Made by a program: the position numbers and the translations under genes | Notes under the pieces: model-generated | What the model was told of the DNA's origin: nothing | The model's database searches: none | The model's input: only the letters and a program-made list of their open reading frames with translations | In this document: positions 10,190-17,669 of the stretch, piece by piece | Layout: each line of letters opens with the position of its first letter | How positions within the stretch are numbered: the first letter of the stretch is position 1 | Assembly: GCA_014799805.1 (NCBI GenBank) | Contig: JAAVHJ010000009.1 | Location: 29,926-93,925, forward strand | Direction: 5' to 3' | Length of the DNA: 64,000 bases | DNA from: Ruminococcus sp. | GTDB lineage: Bacteria; Bacillota; Clostridia; Oscillospirales; Ruminococcaceae

Positions 10190-10858
10190 ATGAAAAAATT
10201 ACTTGTTTGTTTAACTGGAATTTTAGTATTATTAACTGGTTGTAGCACTGAAAATGCTAATTCTGATGAAAATCAAACTGCACAAACTTCGTCCGCAGAA
10301 GATAATCATGCTGGAGCTGATAATTCTGTTTCAGATGAGAATGTAATTATTATTACACTTTATCCAGAAATTGCACCAATTACTTGTGAAAATTTTGAAA
10401 CTCTTGTTTCAGAGGGTTTTTATAATGGCTTAACATTTCACAGGGTAGTTGATGATTTTATGGCACAGGGTGGAGACCCACAAGGCACAGGCATGGGTGG
10501 CAGTGAAAATACGATTAAAGGCGAATTTTCCTCTAATGGCGTTGAAAATAATTTATCTCATCAACGTGGTGTAATTTCTATGGCAAGAAGTCAAATGAAT
10601 GACAGTGCCTCTAGTCAGTTTTTTATTTGCTATACAGATTGCAGTTTTCTTGATGGTAATTATGCTGCATTTGGTGAAGTCACACAGGGCATGGAAGTAG
10701 TCGATAAATTTTTAGAAGTGCCACGTTCTCTTGGCAGTGACAGTGCAATTTCTTCTCCCAATTCGCCAATTACTATGAAAGAAGTTACTATGATTGACCC
10801 TGATGAAAATAATAACCCTCGTGTACAGATTATCATGGATGATTTCATAACAGAATAA
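10190..10858 (+). CDS. Cyclophilin-type peptidyl-prolyl isomerase, lipoprotein
   Basis: The N-terminus MKKLLVCLTGILVLLTGCS is a lipoprotein signal with lipobox LTGC, so the enzyme is anchored outside the membrane. After a 40-residue low-complexity linker comes a complete cyclophilin domain: GLTFHRVVDDFMAQGGDPQGTG, split here as FHRV plus GGDPQGTG, then SMAR, SSQFFI and FGEV. It catalyses proline isomerisation, probably helping exported proteins fold. AAGGAG precedes the ATG; a terminator follows. Confidence 0.92.
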   Translation: MKKLLVCLTGILVLLTGCSTENANSDENQTAQTSSAEDNHAGADNSVSDENVIIITLYPEIAPITCENFETLVSEGFYNGLTFHRVVDDFMAQGGDPQGTGMGGSENTIKGEFSSNGVENNLSHQRGVISMARSQMNDSASSQFFICYTDCSFLDGNYAAFGEVTQGMEVVDKFLEVPRSLGSDSAISSPNSPITMKEVTMIDPDENNNPRVQIIMDDFITE

Positions 10859-10862
10859 TCAA

Positions 10863-10897
10863 AATCCCTCTTTGTAAATTTATTACAGAGAGGGATT
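10863..10897. terminator. Bidirectional hairpin terminator
   Basis: AATCCCTCT at 10863-10871 pairs with AGAGGGATT at 10889-10897, followed by T-rich sequence on both strands. It lies between the convergent cyclophilin and metallopeptidase genes. Confidence 0.8.
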
Positions 10898-10910
10898 ATT
10901 TTATAAATTT

Positions 10911-12554
10911 TTATGAAAATCTGCCGTCTTCGTTTTTAATTTGACTCCACATATAGCGAAGCAACCAACCGTCAAAATTTGTAATTTCCATAGAAGAACC
11001 TGCCATCATGATAGAAGTGCCATCATCTGGGAATCCATTTGGCGGAGGTCCTGCATTCGTGCCATTCTCACCATAAAAATCTGTAATGCCAAAGCCGTGA
11101 CCGATTTCATGCTCTAAAACATGGACATTTGTACCGTCCAGCATGTTAATATAAGCATCATCTGATAATCTCTGACCCCAGTCACCGCCTGCACCTCCAA
11201 TTGATGGGAAGCCTTGTGTTGCCCATAAATACATATCAAAGCGATTTTCTAAACCATTCGGATATTGATAATCAGCTTCTGCAAAATGTTCAAATCTGGA
11301 TATTTCATCAGGCGCACTTGGCAATTTATCTGGAATTGTTTCAATACCATTGCTTGTGTCATATTGACTGTCATAATCTGTAATCAAATTATCATAAACA
11401 ATTTCATCATCATGTAAATCTAACAGGCAATTTTTATCTAAAACAGCCCAGCCAACAATTTTTACATCAATATGGTCATATTTCCAGCCGTCATAATTTT
11501 TTAGCCAATCGTTCCAAGCATTAATGCTATCACTTGCAAGCTTTTCAAATTGCTGACGCTGTTCATAAGTAATTGTTTTATAAGACTGCCATCTGACGAC
11601 AAAATTAATAGTTCCGTTTCCTGCATAAATCTGGTCAAATATGGTATTTCTTCTAGTAGTAGACCCCTCATAGACACAGCGATTTTGCCAAATCCATTCT
11701 GCGGATTCTTTATATGCTTCTGGCATGTCAGCAAGTGTAATTTCTTCTGGATTTTCTTCTGGCGGGTCAATCACTGGTGGTTCAGTTGGGATTGGGTCTG
11801 GATTTGTAATTTCTACTGTCGGAAAAATTGTATTTGGCTTTAAATTTACCATAAATGTTGGAAACCTTGTGATTTTATTAGCAATAAATTGTTGTAATAA
11901 TTTAATATCTTCTGTGTTTAAAATTCCATCACCATTGACATCAGCTCTTGATGCTTTCATAATATTAGAAAAATCCTGATTTTTCACAATTTTTTTTGCA
12001 AAAATCAAATCATAGATATTTACAACCCCATCATGATTCACATCGCCAACCCGTCCACGATTGTCTAAAGAAACTAATTCCCATTCTGCACGGCTTGCAT
12101 CATCGGTCATAATAATATTTCCGTTACTATCTGGTGCAACATACCAACCACCAGCTGTAATCTTGCAAATATTAGAATCTGATTCTTGTTCTAAACTATA
12201 TTTTTGATAATTATTTTCGTCATTTTTGGCACTGACAATTAAACTGCCATCAGAATCTGTTGTCAAATAAGATTGATAATTGCTACCAGAACGGATTGTA
12301 TAAACATTAGGACTTTCTTGTTCTACTACCCACTGGTTATATTCTGCAACACCATCAGCATCATATTCACAAACATGATTGTCATTTTCACCACCGTTGC
12401 GAACAGTTAAATATTTTCCAGTTGCAGTATTTTTTAATAAATATGCTGCACTGTCTATATCAAGTGCTTTTGTATTTTGCATATTTTTATGATAGGTAAG
12501 TGTACTGCTTAATGCTATCAAACACGCAAGCGAAATACTTAATTTTCTAAACAT
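10911..12554 (-). CDS. Secreted zinc metallopeptidase with lectin-like and dockerin domains
   Basis: 547 residues. Residues 1-31 are a signal peptide. Residues 35-165 form a ricin/fascin-like beta-trefoil candidate with LKNTATGKYLTVRNGG and later QSYLTTDSDGSL repeats. Residues 169-230 form a type I dockerin with two calcium loops (DVNHDGVVNIYDL, DVNGDGILNTEDI). A proline-rich linker follows at 245-272. The C-terminal catalytic region holds HEIGHGFGITDFYG at 482-495, an HExxH zinc site with a third ligand nearby, and a downstream methionine segment SIMMAGSS that may be a Met-turn. Peptidase activity is inferred. The lectin assignment is tentative. Own promoter at 12586-12614 and AGGAGATA before the ATG. 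Confidence 0.82.
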   Translation of the reverse strand: MFRKLSISLACLIALSSTLTYHKNMQNTKALDIDSAAYLLKNTATGKYLTVRNGGENDNHVCEYDADGVAEYNQWVVEQESPNVYTIRSGSNYQSYLTTDSDGSLIVSAKNDENNYQKYSLEQESDSNICKITAGGWYVAPDSNGNIIMTDDASRAEWELVSLDNRGRVGDVNHDGVVNIYDLIFAKKIVKNQDFSNIMKASRADVNGDGILNTEDIKLLQQFIANKITRFPTFMVNLKPNTIFPTVEITNPDPIPTEPPVIDPPEENPEEITLADMPEAYKESAEWIWQNRCVYEGSTTRRNTIFDQIYAGNGTINFVVRWQSYKTITYEQRQQFEKLASDSINAWNDWLKNYDGWKYDHIDVKIVGWAVLDKNCLLDLHDDEIVYDNLITDYDSQYDTSNGIETIPDKLPSAPDEISRFEHFAEADYQYPNGLENRFDMYLWATQGFPSIGGAGGDWGQRLSDDAYINMLDGTNVHVLEHEIGHGFGITDFYGENGTNAGPPPNGFPDDGTSIMMAGSSMEITNFDGWLLRYMWSQIKNEDGRFS

Positions 12555-12585
12555 GTCATATCTCCTATAAAATTATTTTACTTAA

Positions 12586-12614
12586 ATTATAACATAATCT
12601 TTTCAAACTGTCAA
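12586..12614 (-). promoter_or_regulatory. Sigma-A promoter of the dockerin metallopeptidase
   Basis: On the minus strand TTGACA (12614-12609), 17-nt spacer, TATAAT (12591-12586): an exact consensus promoter about 32 nt before the start codon. Confidence 0.85.
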
Positions 12615-12694
12615 TAGATTATAGTTATATTTTTTCTTAATGTGTATGATTCATGAAAAATTGTGAAGCCTAGCTGAAAATAATAAATTTTGCA

Positions 12695-12723
12695 TTGACA
12701 GTATGCATTTTCTATGGTATAAT
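12695..12723 (+). promoter_or_regulatory. Sigma-A promoter of hsp20
   Basis: TTGACA at 12695-12700, 17-nt spacer, TATAAT at 12718-12723. No CIRCE inverted repeat (TTAGCACTC/GAGTGCTAA) is seen between promoter and gene, so HrcA control is not supported. Confidence 0.85.
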
Positions 12724-12815
12724 AAACACAAATCAGGGGAATGATAATCATAGAGATACTCTCTCAAATTTAGGATTTAAAATTTAATTTTGATTTTTAG
12801 AAGGAGTTTTGCAAT

Positions 12816-13232
12816 ATGTTTTTCCCTGAATTATTTAGAAAAAATGACTGGGATGATTTTTTTGAACACCCATTTCATATGCCTGCTGTATCACAAAGCA
12901 ATCCTATGAAAACTGATGTCAGAGAAACAGCCACTGGTTATGAAATGGCAATTGACTTGCCTAATGTGAAAAAAGAAGATATTAAAGCAGAATTGCATGA
13001 TGGCTGTTTAACAATTCATGCAACGACATCACAAAATCATGATGAACAAGATAAAAACGGCAATTATATCCGCCGTGAGCGTTTCCGTGGTGCTTACAGC
13101 AGAAGTTTTTATGTTGGTGATGCGATTCAAGAACAAGATATTCAGGCAAACTTCACAGACGGTGTGTTAAATTTAAGCATTCCGAAAAAAGAATCTGTTT
13201 CTCCTGAAAAAAAATATATTTCTATTAATTAA
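12816..13232 (+). CDS. Small heat shock protein, Hsp20/alpha-crystallin family
   Basis: ATP-independent holdase chaperone. 138 residues, normal for the family. The alpha-crystallin domain runs from about residue 33 to 125 with DVRETATGYEMAIDLPNVKK and the conserved GVLNLSIPK near the end. GAAGGAG lies before the ATG and there is a 90-nt 5' untranslated region after the consensus promoter. It is a lone gene between convergent and divergent neighbours. Confidence 0.93.
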   Translation: MFFPELFRKNDWDDFFEHPFHMPAVSQSNPMKTDVRETATGYEMAIDLPNVKKEDIKAELHDGCLTIHATTSQNHDEQDKNGNYIRRERFRGAYSRSFYVGDAIQEQDIQANFTDGVLNLSIPKKESVSPEKKYISIN

Positions 13233-13262
13233 ATTGATTTTGAGTTATTTTCCTCTCTCGAA

Positions 13263-13296
13263 AAAATCCGTCTATGCGTCAGCACAGGCGGATTTT
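13263..13296. terminator. Bidirectional hairpin terminator
   Basis: AAAATCCG at 13263-13270 pairs with CGGATTTT at 13289-13296. It separates the convergent hsp20 and leucine-rich-repeat genes and has T-rich flanks on both strands. Confidence 0.72.
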
Positions 13297-13306
13297 CTGA
13301 TTGCAA

Positions 13307-15346
13307 TTAATTTAATAATAATTCATCTTCTGTAATTAATTTTACAATATATTTCATCAATGTCAAAGAATCTGTTGGGTCTGCTATGTTATCCTGATTA
13401 AAATCAATTACTTTTATTTGTTTGTCTGTCAAAATTTTTTGACCAAGAATTGCCTTATTTAATGCGATAACATCCAGAATATCAACAGAATTATCAAAAT
13501 TCACATCACCTAATAATAGTATTTCTGGTGTATCTGGTATTTCACCAAGAGATTCAAAATTAAAATTATTTTTTTCTGCATATGTCTGTGCGGTAGAATT
13601 TTCATAGCCCTTGATAGTTGCTGATTTTGCATAAGGAAATGTATAAATATTTAAAAATTTACAATCAGGATTTAAAACAGTTAATACAAAATCATCTAGT
13701 CTTGCGATAGCAATGAGTCTTGTACTGAAATAAGGGCTTCCAATCGTTTCGACACTTTCTGGAATCGTAACAGATGCTAAATTTTTACAACCTGCAAATG
13801 CATAAGCTCCAATGTCTTTCAAACCCTCTGGCAATGTAATTGCAGTTAAATTTGTGGCAGTTGCAAATGCATAAGGCGAAATAGAAACTGTATTATTTTC
13901 TAAAATTATTTCTGTATTTTCAGGCATTGTGCCTTTATAGAAATAAGCAACATTGCCAATATAAATTAATCCGTCTGGCTGATTTTCAAGCCATGCAGTT
14001 CCTGTAAAAGCATCACCGCCAATCATTTCAATACTATCAGGAACTGTAATATTACTTAAATTTGCACAATCTAAAAATGATTCACTGTATAGCATTTTAA
14101 AGCCCTCTGGCAATGTAATAGAAACAAGATTTGTATTTTTCGCAAATAAATTCGGATTGATTACAGTTGTGCCGTCACGCAATGTAATTTCTGCTTGTTC
14201 TGGAAATTCGCCTTTATAAAGCAACGCATAATTCCCTGCATAAATTACACCATCTTCTTGTTGATTAAGCCAGGCTGTATCATGAAATGCATATTCACTA
14301 ACTTCCTTCAAATCATGTGAGAAATTAATTTTCTCCAGATTTTCACAATTCGCAAATGCGTATGAGCCAATCGTTTCCAGACTTTCAGGCATTGTGACAG
14401 AAATTAAATTTTCCTGATTTGCAAATGCACTGTCAACAATATATTTTACATCTTCTGGAATTATAAATTCTGTATTTTCAGTCAGTTTGCCCTTATGGCA
14501 ATATAAAAAATCATTGATATAGACTGCACCGTCTGGCTGATTGTTAAGCCATGCAGTATTTTCAAATGCATGTCCGTGAATACTAGTTACATTTTGAGAA
14601 AAACTAATATTTTCTAAGCTGGTGCAATTTTCAAATGCACCAGTTTCTATTGTTTCTATATTATCTGGAATATTAATATTTTTTAAATTTTCACAATCCC
14701 AAAAAATACCAGAACTCAAATTTTTCAATCCTTCTGGCAATTGAATACTTTCTAAGCTTGTACAGCCTCTAAAAGCACGATTTTGTATTGTATTTAAATT
14801 TTCTGGGAGCTGTATTTCAGATAAACTTGTGCAATTTTGAAATGCTTCCATGCCAATTGAAGTAATTTTCTCTGGAATTGTAATTTTTTCAAGACTAGTG
14901 CAACCATCAAACATATTGACTGGAATATAATATATATTCATATTTTCGGGCAATCTTACTTGTTTTAAATTAATACAATTTTGAAATGTATTTTTCCCAA
15001 TTGTTGTAACAGTATCTGGAATACTTACAGAAACCAAACTTTCACAATCTTTAAAAGCTTCTTCTTTAATACTAACAACTTTTTCTCCGTTAATTTCTTC
15101 TGGAATTGTAATATCTGTTGCACCATCTACTACGCCAATAACTGACAACAAAAAATTAACATTTGTGCTACTAATACTAGGACTTCTGCGATAGATGAGA
15201 TTTTCATAAGTATATTCATTCATAATTTCATTCATAATTTCGTTTGTATCTTCTGCATGTACAGAAAGATTCAATACACAAGGTATTGTTGTTGCAAACA
15301 CACAAGTTAATGCGACCAAGCCAGCTAACAATTTTTTTAATTTCAT
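13307..15346 (-). CDS. Secreted BspA-type leucine-rich repeat protein with dockerin
   Basis: 679 residues. Signal peptide at 1-31 ending in SVHA. About 15 LRR_5 repeats follow (consensus xLxxVxIPxxVxxIGxxAFxxC). They are broken three times by a 40-residue insert of the form AWL-x-x-Q-x-DG-x-x-Y...YKG-x-x-PE-x-x-EI. A closing GYENSTAQTYAEKNN motif is typical of this family. Residues 613-679 are a dockerin (DVNFDNSVDILDV, DFNQDNIADPTDS). Likely role is adhesion or protein binding in the cellulosome. AGGAGG precedes the ATG; 35 bp after the cohesin-dockerin gene, so probably one transcript. Confidence 0.85.
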   Translation of the reverse strand: MKLKKLLAGLVALTCVFATTIPCVLNLSVHAEDTNEIMNEIMNEYTYENLIYRRSPSISSTNVNFLLSVIGVVDGATDITIPEEINGEKVVSIKEEAFKDCESLVSVSIPDTVTTIGKNTFQNCINLKQVRLPENMNIYYIPVNMFDGCTSLEKITIPEKITSIGMEAFQNCTSLSEIQLPENLNTIQNRAFRGCTSLESIQLPEGLKNLSSGIFWDCENLKNINIPDNIETIETGAFENCTSLENISFSQNVTSIHGHAFENTAWLNNQPDGAVYINDFLYCHKGKLTENTEFIIPEDVKYIVDSAFANQENLISVTMPESLETIGSYAFANCENLEKINFSHDLKEVSEYAFHDTAWLNQQEDGVIYAGNYALLYKGEFPEQAEITLRDGTTVINPNLFAKNTNLVSITLPEGFKMLYSESFLDCANLSNITVPDSIEMIGGDAFTGTAWLENQPDGLIYIGNVAYFYKGTMPENTEIILENNTVSISPYAFATATNLTAITLPEGLKDIGAYAFAGCKNLASVTIPESVETIGSPYFSTRLIAIARLDDFVLTVLNPDCKFLNIYTFPYAKSATIKGYENSTAQTYAEKNNFNFESLGEIPDTPEILLLGDVNFDNSVDILDVIALNKAILGQKILTDKQIKVIDFNQDNIADPTDSLTLMKYIVKLITEDELLLN

Positions 15347-15381
15347 TCTATTGCCTCCTGTTATTTATTATAATATTAAAA

Positions 15382-16167
15382 TTAAGCTATCAAGCTATCA
15401 ATTAAGCCAACAATAAATTTCATTAGCATAAGCGATTCATCAGGTTCTACCATACCATTTTGATTAAAATCAACCGCTTTCATTTGTGTTTTAGTCAGAA
15501 TTTTCTGTCCAAGAATTGCTTTATTTACTACAATTACATCCAAAATATCAACAACGCCATTTTCATCAGCATCACCTAATATAACTGGCTCATCATCTTG
15601 AATTTTAATTTCACCATTTGAAAAAATAACTTCATTGTCAGTTGCATAATTTTTTATCTCTCTACCTGCAATTCCCCAAAGATGTTTAAATTGATAATTC
15701 TGATAATCCAGTTCTGGAAAATAGGAAATCTCAAATACATCACCAGTTATGGCATCTTCTGGAATCTGTACCATTAATAATACCAATGCCCCAGTATCTT
15801 CTGTAATACCTGACCCTGCCCATAATAAACGACAGCAATTATCATTAAATTTATGACTGCTTGTCATGGAAAATAATAAATGCTCATTTCCTGTTTCAAA
15901 TGCTTGCTGTGAATCTGTAATCACTTCATAATCACATCTGCTATCAACAGAAATAATAAATTCCGCTGAATTAATGCCTGCATTTGCTGTTAAATTAACG
16001 AAAACTGGTATTTCATAATTCATGTTTTCCAATTCTTCACTTGAGATAATTTTATTCTCAATCTCAATTTTAATTTTTTCCTCTTCTGCAAAGGCATTCA
16101 GCACAGAATAATTATGACACATAGCAATACATGCTGTGAAAACAGCAATTAATTTTTGGAATTTCAT
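15382..16167 (-). CDS. Probable cohesin-dockerin adaptor protein (scaffoldin-like)
   Basis: 261 residues with a signal peptide (1-27, ending AFA). Residues about 50-188 look like a cohesin beta-sandwich: PVFVNLTANAGINSAEFIIS, then LLWAGSGITEDTGALVLLMV and a closing SNGEIKI strand, the order seen in cohesins. Residues 198-257 are a dockerin (DADENGVVDILDV, DFNQNGMVEPDES). A single cohesin plus a dockerin is the architecture of adaptor scaffoldins such as ScaC of Ruminococcus flavefaciens. The cohesin call is by pattern and needs a profile search; a CBM-like sandwich is the alternative. First gene of a two-gene unit with the LRR protein. Confidence 0.68.
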   Translation of the reverse strand: MKFQKLIAVFTACIAMCHNYSVLNAFAEEEKIKIEIENKIISSEELENMNYEIPVFVNLTANAGINSAEFIISVDSRCDYEVITDSQQAFETGNEHLLFSMTSSHKFNDNCCRLLWAGSGITEDTGALVLLMVQIPEDAITGDVFEISYFPELDYQNYQFKHLWGIAGREIKNYATDNEVIFSNGEIKIQDDEPVILGDADENGVVDILDVIVVNKAILGQKILTKTQMKAVDFNQNGMVEPDESLMLMKFIVGLIDSLIA

Positions 16168-16207
16168 AGCTATTTACTCCTATCTTTGTTATACAGTTCT
16201 ATTATTC

Positions 16208-16236
16208 ATTATAGCAAAAAAATAATTTTTTTGCAA
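16208..16236 (-). promoter_or_regulatory. Sigma-A promoter of the cohesin-dockerin/LRR unit
   Basis: On the minus strand TTGCAA (16236-16231), 17-nt spacer, TATAAT (16213-16208), about 40 nt before the start codon. Confidence 0.7.
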
Positions 16237-16265
16237 TAGATTTTAAAATAAATTTTGCAAATCAC

Positions 16266-16294
16266 TTGACTTTTTTTCAGATAAGCCTTATAAT
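16266..16294 (+). promoter_or_regulatory. Sigma-A promoter of the Nudix-HAD gene
   Basis: TTGACT at 16266-16271, 17-nt spacer, TATAAT at 16289-16294, 32 nt before the ATG. Confidence 0.75.
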
Positions 16295-16325
16295 AAAAAT
16301 AATTATCATTCAGGAGGAATTATTT

Positions 16326-17510
16326 ATGCCAGAATATCAAGATATTTATGATATCCATCGTAATTTGACAGGAAAAATTATCCAAAGAGGACAACCCCGA
16401 ACAGACGGCGAATTTGTTTTAGTCGTACATTTGTTATTATTTGACCAACATGGTCGTTTTCTTGTGCAAAAACGTGTCGAACAAAAAGCAAGTTTTCCTG
16501 ATATGTGGGATATTTCCACAGGTGGTATGGCACAAGCTGGCGATACCAGTCAATCAGCTGTAACAAGAGAAGCACAAGAAGAATTAGGCATTATATTAGA
16601 TTTTAGCAATACAGCTCCTATTTTTTCATTCAGAAGTCAAAATACGTTTGATGATTATTGGCTAGCTGAAATTAATTCTGAAAATCTAAATTTCAAACTG
16701 CAATCTGAAGAAGTTGCTGAAATCCGTTGGATTACGGAACAGGAATGGCTGGAATTAATTGCCACACATCAAGTGATTCCTTATAGTTTTCAGAATATGC
16801 TATTTGATTTATATAAAGCACATTTTTCAGGCACAAGAATATTTCCGTTTGGAAATCCCGAAATTATCAAAGGTGCAATTTTTGATATGGACGGTTTATT
16901 ACTCGACACTGAAAAAATCTGTGATAAGACTTGGAATCAAGCTGGTGAACAATTTCATTTTACTGATATTGAACGTGCCAAAAAATCCTGTATTGGATTA
17001 AATGAAGCAAGTACAAGAGAGTTTTTTAAATCTAATTATCCAGATTTTGATTATGATGGATTCCGTGCTTTATCAAGAAAATTAACACAAGAAGCCCTTG
17101 CAGAAAAAATTCCTGTCAAACAAGGTGCAGAAGAAATTTTAATTATGCTGAAACAAAAACAGATTGCTTTGGCTGTTGCAAGTTCTACCCGTGAAGTTAC
17201 TGTCAGAAATCAATTAGAACGTGCAGGACTTCTGCAATATTTTGATAAAATTATCACAGGTGACATGGTGCAGAAAGGCAAGCCTAATCCTGAAATTTTT
17301 ACAAAAGCTTGTGAGGCATTGCAATTAGCTCCTGAAACCTGCATTGCATTTGAAGATTCTGTGAACGGCATTAGAAGTGCTTATAGAGCAAAAACTTTTC
17401 CTATTCACATTCCAGATTTGCACCCTGCAAATATGGAAACTTCTTCTATGAGTTGGAAAAAATTTTCTTCTCTTTTAGAAGCAAAAAATTATTTTATGAA
17501 TATTTTATAA
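16326..17510 (+). CDS. Fused Nudix hydrolase - HAD phosphatase
   Basis: 394 residues with two enzymes in one chain. Residues 1-165 are a Nudix domain of the isopentenyl-diphosphate-isomerase-like subgroup. The Nudix box GGMAQAGDTSQSAVTREAQE begins at residue 66, with Asp in place of the usual first Glu and the REAQEEL core intact. Residues 178-394 are a HAD hydrolase of the beta-phosphoglucomutase/phosphatase group: IFDMDGLLLDTE, VASSTREV, KPNPEIF, FEDSVNGI. The ATG at 16326 follows AGGAGG at 16312-16317; an upstream in-frame extension overlaps the promoter and is rejected. Cytosolic; substrates unknown. Confidence 0.85.
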   Translation: MPEYQDIYDIHRNLTGKIIQRGQPRTDGEFVLVVHLLLFDQHGRFLVQKRVEQKASFPDMWDISTGGMAQAGDTSQSAVTREAQEELGIILDFSNTAPIFSFRSQNTFDDYWLAEINSENLNFKLQSEEVAEIRWITEQEWLELIATHQVIPYSFQNMLFDLYKAHFSGTRIFPFGNPEIIKGAIFDMDGLLLDTEKICDKTWNQAGEQFHFTDIERAKKSCIGLNEASTREFFKSNYPDFDYDGFRALSRKLTQEALAEKIPVKQGAEEILIMLKQKQIALAVASSTREVTVRNQLERAGLLQYFDKIITGDMVQKGKPNPEIFTKACEALQLAPETCIAFEDSVNGIRSAYRAKTFPIHIPDLHPANMETSSMSWKKFSSLLEAKNYFMNIL

Positions 17511-17578
17511 ATTTATTTTGATATTTTCTATTTTTACAGAAAATTTTCCTATTGTTTTAATAAAAAAATTGAAATCTA

Positions 17579-17607
17579 TTGACAAATTATATTTAAAATT
17601 ATATAAT
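17579..17607 (+). promoter_or_regulatory. Sigma-A promoter of the GH5 cellulase gene
   Basis: TTGACA at 17579-17584, 17-nt spacer, TATAAT at 17602-17607, 62 nt upstream of the ATG. Confidence 0.85.
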
Positions 17608-17669
17608 TATACTAGGAATATTATATATTCATAAAAAAATTATGAAATTATTGTAAAGGAGAATTTTTT

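Noticed and set aside
12724..12815. CIRCE heat-shock operator before hsp20
   Set aside because: No TTAGCACTC/GAGTGCTAA inverted repeat is present.
13307..15346. Internal repeats of the LRR gene as a mobile element or satellite
   Set aside because: They are in-frame protein repeats of LRR_5 type.
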